From positions 372,001 through 436,000 of the forward strand of contig NZ_OY764190.1 of NCBI RefSeq assembly GCF_963668215.1: a DNA stretch of 64,000 bases, read 5' to 3'. The notes below the pieces were generated by a model. The model made no database searches. It was not told the origin of the DNA and saw only the letters and a program-made list of their open reading frames with translations. The stretch is from an uncultured Desulfosarcina sp. GTDB taxonomy: Bacteria > Desulfobacterota > Desulfobacteria > Desulfobacterales > Desulfosarcinaceae. The translations under genes and the position numbers were made by a program. Positions 8,576 through 19,800 of this stretch are shown here, one piece after another (positions within the stretch are counted from its first letter, which is position 1; each line of letters begins with the position of its first letter).

Positions 8576-9869
8576 ATGGCCAAAATTGAAGGCATTCGTA
8601 TTCGGAATTTCAGGGTTTTAAAAGACGTTACGATTGGGAAACTCTGGAGTCTGCAACAAACAGAACAACTGTCTGCTCTAACTGCGGTTATTGGGAAAAA
8701 CGGTTCCGGTAAAAGCACGCTTTTTGATGCCTTCGGTTTTCTTGCTGACTGTTTAAAATCGGGCGTTGAAGAAGCCTGTGATCTGAGAGGACGAGGGGGC
8801 TTTAGTCGCATAAGATCGCAAGGGCAAACTGGTCCCATAGACTTCGAAGTATACTACAGGGAGCATGGGAATGCGCGCCCGATTACGTATGAATTATCAA
8901 TTGGCTTGGATCGGACGGGTCGGCCATATGTGCAAAAGGAACGATTGCGTCAACGCCGGAGAGGTCAGAGCCATGGTCGGCCTTTTTCATTTCTCATTTT
9001 AAATGAAGGCAAAGGTGTTGCCTGGAAAGGGGAAACCGAAGGTCGCCAAATAGATGAAGATAGAGAACAAGTAGATTTATTCGGGCTGATCGACTCAATT
9101 CAGAAAAGTGAAGATAAGGAAGAAAGTAAAACGACCGAGTTGGTGGAACTTCAGGATAGGCGAAAGCTAGGGATTTCCACATTGGGTTCACTTAAACAGC
9201 ATCCGAGGATATCTGCCTTTCGTCAGTTTATCGAAGGATGGTATCTCAGCTATTTTACACCGGATGCAGCCCGGAGCCTTCCTCTTGCCGGCCCTCAGAG
9301 GCACCTCAATATCCATGGCGACAATTTGAGTAATGTGGTGCAATTTATGGAGCGCGAGCACCCCAAAAGGTTCAATTCAATACTCAACCGAATTGCCAGC
9401 AAGATCCCTGGTGTGGACAAAATAGATACAACTGAAACGGCGGATGGACGATTGCTGCTGCGGTTCAATGACAAAGGCTTCAAAGATCCTTTTTATGCTC
9501 AGCAGATGTCCGATGGCACCTTAAAAGTGTTCGCCTACCTTTTGCTTTTGGAGGATCCCTCCCCCCCCCCCATTTTTATGTATCGAAGAACCGGAAAACG
9601 GTCTCTATCACAAGCTGCTGGATTCGCTCGCCCGCGAATTCCGCGGCCATACAACCGGAAAAAAAGGCGGGTCACAGGTTTTCATTACCACCCATCAACC
9701 GTATTTTGTCGACGCCATGGAGCCGAAAGAAGTTTGGGTGCTGGAAAAACAAGAGTCGGGGTTTTCCGCTATCAGGCGTGCCAGCGATGAAGCAATCGTG
9801 AAAAATATGGTGGCGGAAGGCCTGCCTTTGGGAAGCCTCTGGTACAGCGACTACCTGGATGCGAGGTGA
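8576..9869 (+). pseudogene. AAA_21/RecF-like ATPase, frameshifted at a C11 tract
   Basis: The ATG at 8576 has GGAGG five bases upstream. The protein opens with a RecF/SMC-like strand (IRIRNFRVLKDV) and Walker A GKNGSGKST at residues 40-48. The frame as given leaves the family pattern at eleven C (9561-9571) and reads junk to 9790. With one C fewer, the frame gives the Walker B region CIEEPENGLYH, then ITTHQP, and ends at TGA 9867-9869, for a ~430-residue AAA_21 (OLD-like) ATPase. So the form shown lacks Walker B and the switch histidine and should be inactive. A sequencing error or tract-length (phase) variation are both possible. It ends four bases before the DUF4276 gene, and the two probably act together. 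Confidence 0.8.
9561..9571 (+). repeat. Homopolymeric C11 tract inside the ATPase gene
   Basis: Eleven consecutive C, preceded by CCT. Lengths of 10 or 13 give the full-length ATPase; 11, as here, truncates it before Walker B. Long G/C tracts are classic slipped-strand phase-variation sites and also common sequencing-error sites. Confidence 0.85.
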
Positions 9870-10068
9870 ATCCATGCACTTTGAAATTCTTGTTGAAGAT
9901 CAGTCCGGAAAGAAGGCCCTGGAGATTCTCGTGCCCAAAATCCTTGGCCCGGAAAACACGTTCAAGATTTATTGGTACAAAGGAATCGGACATATCCCTA
10001 GAAACATGAAAGACACCAAGAACGCATCCAAACGAATCCTTTTGGACAATCTTCCGAAATTATTAAAA

Positions 10069-10211
10069 GGTGTTCATCCAGAAATGGCCAATTTGCCCGA
10101 TATCTTTGTTGCGCGAAAAATTTTATCCTCGAAATATCAACCATATGTCTGCGGTAAAATTTTTCGTGCGCCTCGATCTCAACCAAATTTGCCTATTTCT
10201 GGATGAACACT
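10069..10211 (+). mobile_element. Snap-back MITE (~143 bp)
   Basis: The two ends are near-perfect inverted repeats (GTGTTCATCCAGAAAT...ATTTCTGGATGAACAC), and the similarity continues inward: GCGCGAAAAATTTTA on the left matches TAAAATTTTTCGTGCGC on the right. The whole element can fold into one long hairpin of ~68-base arms. It encodes nothing. Its tips (GTGTTCATCC) match the right-end tip of the adjacent ISNCY element, which could have mobilised it. Confidence 0.8.
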
Positions 10212-10215
10212 AATT

Positions 10216-11914
10216 AGTGTCCGTCCATAAATTGCAGGTTTAAGCAGTGCGTCGAGAAGTAAAAATCGGGTAACGTGAGGAATAGAATCCTCCAAGACAC
10301 GGCACATTGAAAGCCCGACAAGGATATGGGTAAATACTCTAAAAAAGCACGCCTCCGGACGCACCTGCTCTCTGGATTTCAGTAACTGAATTTTCTCAGG
10401 TTGTGAGGTTATCCAGCAGGAGCCAATTGCTTTCGAGCGATCGTCAGCAGGTTGGCCGCGACCACCGACGAAAGCACGTAGCTTTTAAAAGAACGAAAAC
10501 CTTTCCACGTGCACCGGGTCAAGCCGAAACTGCGTTTGAGCCAGGATATGCCCGATTCGATACCGGCACGGAACTGTCTGAGCTTTTTGTAAACATAGTG
10601 ACTGCGACACATGTCAATCTCTTCAAGACCCCGTTTTTTGGCAAAGCAGACATCTTTGACGCCTTTGGCCTTGGCCGTGTTCAGATTGCCTTTGGATGCA
10701 AAGCCACCGTCCAGGGCAACTTTCAGCGGGTAGCGTCCGTAAGCCGATTTCTGGCGATCCAGCATCTGTTCAACCAGTGTGCTATCTGCGGGATTGCCCT
10801 CAAGAACGACACAATCGAGGATAAGGTTCGAGGCTCCACCGGTCAGGCAAATCTTATGGCCATAATGGTTATCCCGGCGGTCTTTGATGATGATGTCCGT
10901 GTGTTCCTCGAAAATCGAGAATACCTTCTGGTCGGCCGATACGCTTTCGCCTTGAATAACCCGGCGATAGGTCTGGTCGTAGACCTGACGGGCCAAATCG
11001 CTGTAATGTTTGATGCTGTTCAATAAGCCAAGCAATTCAAAATTGGTTGTGCAGATTCCGCCTATCGTTTCTTCGGCTTTGATCGCGTAACCGATGGACT
11101 TTTGGGTGACCTTGAGCAGGTCTTTATACGGAGACAGTCGTTGCTTTTTCCCTTTTGCGTATTGGATGGCGGTCATCCGCCTTTTTGCACGGCGACGATG
11201 ATCCGTGAAAACGATTTTAATTTTGAAGTCATCCCGGGCTTGAGTCAACAACCGCGCGAGCACGCGCACAGCGTCATACAACTGCATGGAATCGCAAGGA
11301 GGGTGGATGTTGCTCTCGACGACGGTACAATCGACTCGGGTCGTTCTGCCTTTTTCGATGTTGTTGTCCTTCGCATATGCCAACAGGTCCAGGGAAATAA
11401 GCTCCCAGGTCTCAGGGCAGATCCTTTTGATATTTTCATTCAGGGCGGATTTCTTGAAGCCCTTATCGAAAATACCGATTCTGCAAAACCGTCTGAGCGA
11501 TCTGGAATCGGAAATATGAAAGGCGAGGTCTTCATAGGTGAAGTTGAAAAGCTTCATCACAATCGCGGCGCGGGTCACCTGCTCGGCACTCATACCGTTG
11601 GCCCCGGTTCGTTGACGTTCTATCTTGAGGCCACCGTTGAGGTCTTGCAGAACATGATCGTAAATGTTAGGAGTCTTGTCCAGGATTTTGCTGATCATCT
11701 CCAGTTCTACTTCTCTGGGATGACCCGTGGGGAGACTTATCAGCGGCATTTGTTTTTGTTGTTTCTCGCGCATTTTATGTCGGCCCTTTTTCTTGTTTAC
11801 GTAGTATTTTTAAGTGTTTGGCAAAATACTTTATACTACAGACAGTGAGAAAATACCAGCATAAAATGCGCTTTTCTTTTTTATTCCAGTTAGTTATTTT
11901 CGCGGATGAACACT
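10216..11914 (-). mobile_element. ISNCY-family insertion sequence, copy A (1699 bp)
   Basis: Ends are imperfect inverted repeats: AGTGTCCGTCC at 10216 and, inward from 11914, AGTGTTCATCC. It contains a single transposase gene on the minus strand. A second copy of the same length, in opposite orientation, lies at 36173-37871. The left end is four bases (AATT) from the MITE. The compound MITE+IS is flanked by AAAA on both outer sides (10065-10068, 11915-11918). Confidence 0.85.
10409..11773 (-). CDS. ISNCY-family transposase (copy A)
   Basis: A 454-residue DDE transposase. An N-terminal DUF772-like helical region precedes the catalytic parts: first Asp in RVDCTVVESN, second in VALDGGFASKGN, and Glu near AGIESGISWLKR. 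The length and motifs fit the ISDol1-type group of ISNCY as I recall it. It looks intact and appears identical in protein sequence to copy B, indicating recent transposition. It is antisense to the DUF4276 gene it interrupts. Confidence 0.85.
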   Translation of the reverse strand: MREKQQKQMPLISLPTGHPREVELEMISKILDKTPNIYDHVLQDLNGGLKIERQRTGANGMSAEQVTRAAIVMKLFNFTYEDLAFHISDSRSLRRFCRIGIFDKGFKKSALNENIKRICPETWELISLDLLAYAKDNNIEKGRTTRVDCTVVESNIHPPCDSMQLYDAVRVLARLLTQARDDFKIKIVFTDHRRRAKRRMTAIQYAKGKKQRLSPYKDLLKVTQKSIGYAIKAEETIGGICTTNFELLGLLNSIKHYSDLARQVYDQTYRRVIQGESVSADQKVFSIFEEHTDIIIKDRRDNHYGHKICLTGGASNLILDCVVLEGNPADSTLVEQMLDRQKSAYGRYPLKVALDGGFASKGNLNTAKAKGVKDVCFAKKRGLEEIDMCRSHYVYKKLRQFRAGIESGISWLKRSFGLTRCTWKGFRSFKSYVLSSVVAANLLTIARKQLAPAG

Positions 11915-14065
11915 AAAAGGCTATGGAAGGACGTTCAACGCCTACCCCGAGGATTTTCCGGCGGTCGTCTTTGTCATCTGTGATTTGGATGACCAATGCA
12001 TGAAGGCATTCCGGCGGCAATTGTACACGATTCTTGATCAATGCCATCCAAAACCCGAAACGCGGTTTTGTTTAGCCATAGAAGAAGGGGAAGCATGGTT
12101 CCTGGGCGACCTGAACGCAGTCCGGGCAGCTTATCCAAAGGCCAGAAAACAAATTCTTGATGCTTATGTCAACGACAGTATTTGCGGCACCTGGGAACTG
12201 TTGGCGGATGCCGTGTATCCTGGCGGATCAGCCGCTCTGTATGCGCATGGATGGCAAACCATCGGCTTGGAGAAATCAAGATGGGCCGAGGATATCTCCC
12301 CGTATATGGTTCCTGCTAAGAACAGTTCGCCCAGCTTCTGTTATTTCCGGGATAAATTGAAAGGATTGGCAGGAGAAATGGAATGACCGACACACCAAGA
12401 CTTATCGAACGTGCATTTCCCCTGAAACAAACTTCCCTTGCCTCTGTGCATGAAAAAAATGTCCGCCATGGGCATATATCAACCCTGCATATATGGCCGG
12501 CCAGACGGCCGTTGGCCGCATGCCGTGCGGCCCTTTTAGCGACGTTGCTGCCCGATCCCGGAACGCCCGAAGAACGGCGAAAGCTCTGCGAACGAATCGG
12601 GGGAACGGTTGCTGAAAAAATTGAAAGAAAGAAAATGCCGAATGGGCGCATTATCGATCGCGTTAAAGAAGAGACGCAAGGCGGCGTGCTCCGGTGGATT
12701 GGCACGGAACCAAAATCCGGCGGCCGCAAGAAAATGGCGGACTATCGCAGGGATGTGGAATTCCGTGAAAAAGAGTTGGCCTGGTTTCGTGAAGAGATCA
12801 AAAAGGCCTATGGCGGACGAGCCCCCCGCGTGCTCGACCCCTTTGCCGGCGGCGGGGCCATTCCTTTGGAAGCCATGCGCTTGGGCTGCGAGGCCACGGC
12901 TGTGGATATCAACCCGGTCGCCTGGTTTATCCTCAAATGTACGCTTGAATATCCCCAGCAATTGGCGGGAAAAACGCATCCATTGCCCGACTTCATCGTG
13001 GAAGACGAAGACTTCATGGAGGCGTTTTACAAGGCCCACCCTCACCTTGTCGGCCGAACCAAACAAACCAAACGGCAGAAAGCCGAACCCCAAATGGGGC
13101 TATGGGATAAGGAAGACTCGGGAAGAATTCCCAAGGCCGATCTGGCCTGGCATGTCCGGGCCTGGGGGCGTTGGGTGCTGAATCAGGCCCGCAAGGAGTT
13201 GGCGCCGTTTTACCCGACGTATGCGGATTTTGAACCCATTGATTTAAAAAATCCAAAGCCTTTCGAAAAACAGCCCATGCGATTGGTGCCGTTAAGAGAG
13301 GATGGGAAGCCGGATATTGATGCGCTGAATGCCGAGTTTTCAGAGAACTATCTCAAAGACAAACGGAATCCACGCTGGGTGGCGAAGCCGACGGTGGCCT
13401 ATCTTTGGGCAAGAACAGTGAAGTGTAAAAACTGTCGAGCCACCGTCCCATTGTTAAAAACTAAGTGGCTTTGCAAAAAAGAGCACAAGCGCATTCTGAT
13501 TTCAATAAGTCCGAAATCTGATAAAAGCGGTGTCGTATTTGATGTTCAATCTGGCATTCCAGAGCATAAAGGCAATGCGGCACAGAAACGAGAGCATGAT
13601 AAGCGACTTAGTGAAGGAACAATGTCAAAGGCAGGTGTCAAATGTCCGTGTTGTAATACCATAATGACTATGGGGGATCTTAAGTTAGAGGGAAAATCAG
13701 GTGCCATTGATAACATTTTATTCTGCGTTGTCGTTGATGGACAATTCGGAAAGGAATATCGAACCCCAACAAGAGAAGAATTATTTGCAGCCAAGGAGGT
13801 TCAACCTCTTATCCCAAGTTTGTTTGCTAGATTGCCAAGTGGTCTACCGCAAGAAAAAATTTCGCCTGCTAGCACAAGGTCAATTTCCTGTCATGAATAT
13901 GGTCTCGATACCTATGCCAAATTAATGACTGATAGACAACAGGCTTTTATAGCTTGTGTTTCCTCCCTAATTCGATCTGTTTTGAGAAAAAATGAATCTA
14001 TAGGCTTAAATGAATTTGGGGCCGGTGTTGTGTCTTACCTTGCAAGTATATTAGATAAAATGGAT

Positions 14066-15261
14066 TAGTTTCGATTTGATCTGACAACGCACTTGAAAAA
14101 GTGAGGGTTACCGGTTTTGATGAAGGTGGCAACCAAACCACCAAAACCATAGGAGGTAACCCTCATGCTGAATGGTACCAAAACCGTCATCAAACACAAG
14201 ATCGGATTGTTGAACCTGGCCGAGGAACTGGGCAACGTATCCAAAGCCTGCCGGATCATGGGGCTTTCCCGTGACACCTTTTACCGCTATCAAAATGCCG
14301 TTGAACAAGGCGGCGTCGATGCCCTCGTCGATCAAAACCGCCGCAAACCCAATATTAAAAACCGCACAGACGAAATAACCGAGGCTGCTGTCGTAGCCTA
14401 TGCCGTTGAACAACCGGCCTTTGGCCAAGTGCGTGCCAGCAACGAATTGCGTAAGCGGGGCGTGTTCATTTCCCCCAGTGGTGTCCGGTGTGTATGGCTG
14501 CGTCACCAATTGGCTCGCTTTAAAGACCGGCTCAAGGCCCTTGAGGACAAAATGGCCAAGGAGAATCTGATTCTTACCGAAAGCCAGGTCCAGGCATTAG
14601 AACGGAAAAAGCAAGACGACATCGCTGCTGGGGAGATCGAGACGGCTCATCCAGGTTATCTGGGATCACAGGATACCTTTTATGTCGGAACCCTTAAGGG
14701 CGTGGGCAGGATCTATCAGCAAACCTTTATCGATACGTATGCCAAGGTCGGTTTTGCCAAACTCTATACCACCAAGACGCCGATCACTGCTGCCGATTTG
14801 CTCAATGATAAGGTGCTGCCCTTTTATGAAAAGCATGAGTTGCCGCTGCTTCGCGTCTTAACCGACAGGGGTACCGAGTATTGCGGCAAAGCTGAAACCC
14901 ACGATTATCAATTGTATCTGGCTATTAACGACATCGAACACACCAAGACCAAGGCCAGATCGCCGCAAACCAACGGTATCTGCGAACGCTTCCACAAAAC
15001 CATGCTACAGGAATTTTATCAGGTGACCTTCAGAAAGAAGATTTATCGGGATATCGAAACGCTTCAGTTTGATCTTGACCTGTGGCTTGAACAGTACAAT
15101 CATGAGCGAACCCATCAGGGGAAAATGTGCTGCGGCAGAACCCCGATGGAAACCCTTGAAGATGGCAAACGACTCTGGGAAGAGAAAAAAATAGCCTGAA
15201 CTTGACCTGACAGACACCTTCTCAGAATCGGTAACTGTCAGATCAAATCTGAACTTCTACA
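14066..15261 (+). mobile_element. IS481-like insertion sequence (~1.2 kb)
   Basis: Near-terminal inverted repeats share GATTTGATCTGACA (left ~14074, right as its complement ~15239-15249). GAT precedes the left end (14063-14065) and follows the right end (15262-15264), a probable 3-bp target duplication. The exact outermost bases are uncertain because the tips differ slightly. It encodes one transposase in the host gene's orientation. Confidence 0.75.
14165..15199 (+). CDS. IS481-like transposase
   Basis: 344 residues with AGGAGGTAACCCTC before the ATG. The N-terminal helix-turn-helix (VSKACRIMGLSRDTFYRY) is followed by an integrase core (rve) with the D-D-E set: QDTFYVGTLKG, LTDRGTEYCG, and Glu in TNGICERFHKTM. 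The frame is complete, so the element may still be active. It moved into the DUF1156 methylase gene. Confidence 0.85.
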   Translation: MLNGTKTVIKHKIGLLNLAEELGNVSKACRIMGLSRDTFYRYQNAVEQGGVDALVDQNRRKPNIKNRTDEITEAAVVAYAVEQPAFGQVRASNELRKRGVFISPSGVRCVWLRHQLARFKDRLKALEDKMAKENLILTESQVQALERKKQDDIAAGEIETAHPGYLGSQDTFYVGTLKGVGRIYQQTFIDTYAKVGFAKLYTTKTPITAADLLNDKVLPFYEKHELPLLRVLTDRGTEYCGKAETHDYQLYLAINDIEHTKTKARSPQTNGICERFHKTMLQEFYQVTFRKKIYRDIETLQFDLDLWLEQYNHERTHQGKMCCGRTPMETLEDGKRLWEEKKIA

Positions 15262-16860
15262 GATAAAAGCCTTGATTATGGGAATACGCTTGCATCTTGG
15301 TACCCACAAAATGAGCAAATTTCGCATCTGTTCAATCGCTATGCACTGCCAATGAAATGGGACTATGTAGAGTCCGCACCGTTTGGTGGCGCATCAGGGA
15401 GTTGGGATTCGATGCTAAACTCTGTTACGCGATCCGTTGAGACAACAATGGGTGCCTTTACTACAAATATCAAATCCCCTGTCATTTTCTCAAAATCTGT
15501 CTTAGACTTAAATGTTTCTGATAAAAATCAATATGATTTAATAATCACTGATCCTCCATATTACCAGGCAGTCTCTTATGCTGATCTTTCAGATTTTTTC
15601 TACGTTTGGCTCAGATGCATATTCTCTGACAAGCTTGATCCGTTTAAAGGCTTATTTACTCCAAAAAAGCAGGAAATTGTTCAGCATATACGCTCCGACA
15701 AGGATAAAATTGAAGAGCGAAAAAAGTTCGAACAGTGGATGTCTGAAGCATTCATAAAAATGAATCATAGCCTTTCCGCAGGCGGGTTGTTAACGATTGT
15801 TTTCGCTCACAAAGATCCTGAAGCTTGGGAAACGCTGGTTACAGCAATCATACAAGCTGGCCATATCGTTTGTGCAAGCTGGCCCATCCAAACAGAAATG
15901 CCAAATCGAAGTCGGGGTTTCGGGTTTTCCTCGCTGGCATCATCAATTTGGCTCGTCTGTAAAAAACGAGCAATCACCACGCGACCCGGCTGGGACAACA
16001 AGGTCCTTGAAGAGATGCGCGCCAACATAGCGGAAAGACTGCATGACTACTGGGACGCGGGCATTCGAGGCCCAGACTTTGTTTGGGCGGCCACCGGCCC
16101 TGCACTGGAAGCCTACAGCAAGCACCCCATCGTTAAAAAAGCCAACACCCCTGGCGAGGTAATGTCGGTCGGTGAGTTTCTATCCCATGTTCGCCGCATG
16201 GTTGTGGACTTTGTGGTGGGGCAAGTCCTTACAGGTGAAAAAGAGGGTTCGGATATGGCCGCTGCCGACCGCATGGATGCGCCTACGGCCTATTACCTGC
16301 TTCATCGACATGATTTCGGATTGGAGGAGGCGCCGTCCGGGGCATGCATTTTATATGCAACCGCCTGCGGTTTGTCAGACCGGGAACTGGAAACGGCCTG
16401 GGACCTGGTATCGCACAAAGGAACCGCCAAACATACACCGGGTGAAGACGCTGAGCCAGACACGGACGATGACGCCGGGCCGGAAGCTAACGGCGACTCG
16501 GGGAGCAAGATCAAACTGAAAACATGGGTGCAGCGAAAACGAACCACCATGGGCTTCGAAGCCCCCAGCGGGCGTCCCATTCCATTGATCGACAGGGTCC
16601 ACCGCCTGATGCATCTCTGGCGGGCCGGGGACGTTCACAAGGTGGATGAATATCTGGATGACAACGGTTTACGCCGCCAGGAACTGTTCAAACGCCTGGT
16701 TCAGTCGCTGATTGAACTTTCCAATGGCGGCAGCGACGAAAGGCCGATTCTGGAAAGTCTGAGCAATCATATCCAGGCCAAGGGCGCTAAGGTTTCCGAT
16801 CCTCAAAAGGAGTTCGATTTCAGTGATAACGGCACCTCGAATTAAAAAGGAGTAGACATC

Positions 16861-19800
16861 ATGGCGAAGAAGGATCCCTGGAAAAGCTGGCATGAGGTCG
16901 TGACCCTGCGGGACGATCTCAAATCCGGTGAACTGCCGCTACACATGTTTGCCGCCGATCTATATGAAGTTCTCATGCAGAGCGGTAAACGCCCCGTTTA
17001 TGAAGATCCTGAAAATTTCTTCGCTCTGACCTTTCCCACCTACAACTTGAGGCAACTGGTGCGCGATGTGGCCTTGCGTGTCGCCGGCAAGAATGACAAA
17101 GCGGTCCGCCAGCTGGAGCTGACCTATGGCGGCGGCAAGACGCACACCTTGATAACTTTGCGGCATTTAATAGCAGACCCGGATGGTTTGCCGGCACTGC
17201 CTGCAGTGGACGAATTCCGTGAAGCAATTGGTCATGAGCCTCCGAAGGCACGTGTGGCCGGCCTGTGTTTTGATAAACTGGATGTCGAAAAGGGCATGGA
17301 GGCTCGTGATCCCAAAGGCAGAAAACGCATACTCAAACAGCCATGGAGTGTTTTGGCCTATCAGATCGCGGGTGACGAGGGACTCAGAATATTGCACCCC
17401 GATGACAAAGCCGAAGAACGCGAATCGGCTCCGGCGGAGAACCTGCTGACTGATTTGTTGGAGATTCCGACCAAGGACGGGTTGGGTGTCTTGATTCTCA
17501 TCGATGAAGTGTTGATGTATGTACGCGAAAAGGTGGCCATCGATGCCAGATGGAATGACCGGATCGTGAACTTTTTTCAGTATCTGACACAAGCGGCGAC
17601 CAAGGTGGACCGCTGCTGTTTGGTGGCGTCTTTGCTGGCAAGCGATCCGTTAAAAACCGATGCTTTCGGGCGCAGGCTGCAGGGCGAACTGTATGATATT
17701 TTCCAGCGGCAACGCGAGGAGGCCGTCGAACCGGTTGTAAAGGAGGATGTGGCCGAGGTCTTGCGCCGTCGATTCTTCACCCCGGAATCGATAAAAAACC
17801 GGGATGCGTTTCGGCCCCATGTTCAGGCGGCCCTCAAGGGACTTTTTGATTTGGATGAGCAGATCCAAAGACAGGGAGCGGATGCGGAAGAGCGTTTTCT
17901 TCGCAGCTTTCCGTTTCATCCGGATCTCACCGAGGTATTTTACACCAAATGGACCCAACTGGATCGATTCCAAAAAGCAAGGGGGGTTTTGCGCACCTTT
18001 GCCCTGGCCCTGCGCGAGGCTGAAAAATGGGACAACAGCCCTTTAATCGGTCCATGCGTTTTTTTGAATCAACCAGGTAAAGAGGGCTTGTCCGAAGCCA
18101 TGCGTGAGCTGGTTACGGTTGCGGATACCGAAGAACATGAGGGCAGACGGCAGGCCTGGACAGGTATTATCGAAGGTGAGCTGGGACGGGCCAGGGAAAT
18201 TCAACAGGATTCCGTGGGCCTTCGGTTCAGGGACGTGGAACAGGCGGTTATCGCCACGTTCCTGCATTCCCAACCCATCGGTCAAAGCGCTAAAACCCGC
18301 GATTTAACTGTTCTGATTGCGCCCAACCGTCCGGATAAAATCGAACTGGAAAAAGGTTTGCTGCGGTGGTCGCAAGTCAGCTTCTGGTTGGACGATCAAT
18401 ATACTGCCACCGACGAGAGTGAGTTGCCGGGGACTTGGCGGCTGGGCAATCGTCCGAATCTCACCCAAATGCATTCGGTGGCGGTAAGCAGAGTGTCCGA
18501 TGATGTGGTCCGCGCCCGGTTGTTGGATGAAATCGGCAAGACAAAAACCCTGTCCGCTGGTGCCCATGCCTTTGGTGTTCGCGTCCATACGTTGCCTGCA
18601 AAGCCCCGTGATATCGAAGACGACGGGCTTTTCCACTACGGCATACTTGGTCCCAGCGGCGCAAGTGATTCCGGCAAACCCGGTTCGGAAGCCAAGCGAT
18701 ATCTGGATGAAACTACCGGGCCTGAAAAACCTCGGGTGTTCCGAAATTCCGTCATCCTTCTGGCTCCGTCCAAGGACGGGCTTGAAGTTGCGTCCGCAAG
18801 CGTCCGCGACTATCTGGCCTGGGAGCAAGTGGGGGTAAATTTAAAGGAACAGCAAAAGGACGGCAATGTTGATGTGGCCCGCATGCAGACGCTCACCATT
18901 AATCTTGACAAAGCCAAGGGACGTATCCCGGATGCCATTCGGCAGGCCTACTGTACGGTTGTTACCGTGTCGGATAAGAATGAAGCGCAGGCCTTTAAAA
19001 TCAACGTGACCGATGAATCCCATTTTACCATTATTAAAAATGATTCAAGGTCCCGTATCCAGGATTCCGCCATCTCAGCGGAGGCATTATTGCCGGACGG
19101 TCCTTACAATTTATGGCGGGCTGGGGAAACGAGCAGGCGGGTTAAAGACCTCTCCGGTTCCTTTGCGCAGCTGCCCCATTTACCTAAAATGCTCAAAGCG
19201 CAGGCAATCGTGGACACACTGGTTGGGGGCTGCGAGTTGGGAGCCTTTGTTTTGCGTTTGACGCGACCGGACGGTTCAGCTCGGACGTGGTGGTTTTCTC
19301 GCCCGGATGACACCGCAATGGCCGACCCATCTCTCGAGCTGGTGTTATCCGAGGCCGCCAATCTTGAAGAAATTGCATCCTCTCTGTTGGAGCCGGAGCA
19401 GTTGCCGGAGTTGTGGAAAAGCGATGCAATCACGGTTCAAGCAGTAATCGATTATTTTAACGGAACCAATGTCGTTCAAGTCCAGCGCGATGGATACATG
19501 GAGCCTTTACCGATACCCAAAGCCTCGAAAGAGGTTATTTACAAAGCGGTGACTCAAGCTGTCGAATCCGGTTTGCTGTGGCTGATCAACGGCCCGGCCA
19601 GTATTCTTGAAGAACCCATCCCGGCGGGCGTCCTTACCGAACAAGCGACGGTTCAGAAACCACCAGTACAGATTATGGCTGCGGAGATATTGCCGGAAAC
19701 ACTGTCTTCGGTATGGACGAATGATGAAGCCACTGCGCTTTCCATCGCCACGGCACTATCCCAAAAATATGGGCAGACATTGCCGTGGAAAACCGTGAGG

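Larger units (their letters stand above)
9874..12386 (+). pseudogene. DUF4276 (TOPRIM-like) protein, split by a MITE and an ISNCY element
   Basis: The ATG at 9874 follows GAGGTGA. The 5' part (9874-10068) encodes HFEILVEDQSGKKALEIL, with a TOPRIM-like acidic start. The 3' part (11919-12386) resumes with GYGRTFNAYP, FVICDLDD (the DxD) and AIEEGEAWFLGD. Removing 10069-11918 restores an exact in-frame 220-residue protein. The insertion separates the catalytic Glu from the DxD pair, so the gene is inactive as it stands. DUF4276 proteins are typically encoded beside AAA_21 ATPases, suggesting an ATPase-nuclease effector pair. The stop overlaps the methylase start (ATGA). Confidence 0.8.
12383..16845 (+). 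pseudogene. DUF1156 DNA methylase, interrupted by IS481-like element
   Basis: The start overlaps the DUF4276 stop. Part 1 (12383-14065, 561 codons) has the DUF1156-type N-terminus (LKQTSLASVHEKNVRHGHIS), SAM motif I DPFAGGGA at residues ~152-159, and two zinc-ribbon-like Cys pairs (~347 and ~422). Part 2 resumes at 15265 with DKSLDYGNTLASW and carries the catalytic motif DPPY (~657). Removing 14066-15264 restores an exact 1087-residue frame. DUF1156 proteins are adenine-methylase-like and found with DUF499 ATPases in defence loci. Motif I and DPPY are now on separate ORFs; part 2 has an internal ATG at 15352. Function is probably lost. Confidence 0.85.

Noticed and set aside
10403..11026. Open frame of 207 codons antisense to the ISNCY transposase
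   Set aside because: Shadow of the transposase on the other strand; no ribosome site or domain.
11102..11848. Long open frame (248 codons) on the plus strand inside ISNCY copy A (mirrored at 36239-36985)
   Set aside because: It lies antisense to the transposase, has no recognisable motif, and exists only because the transposase codon usage leaves the opposite strand open.
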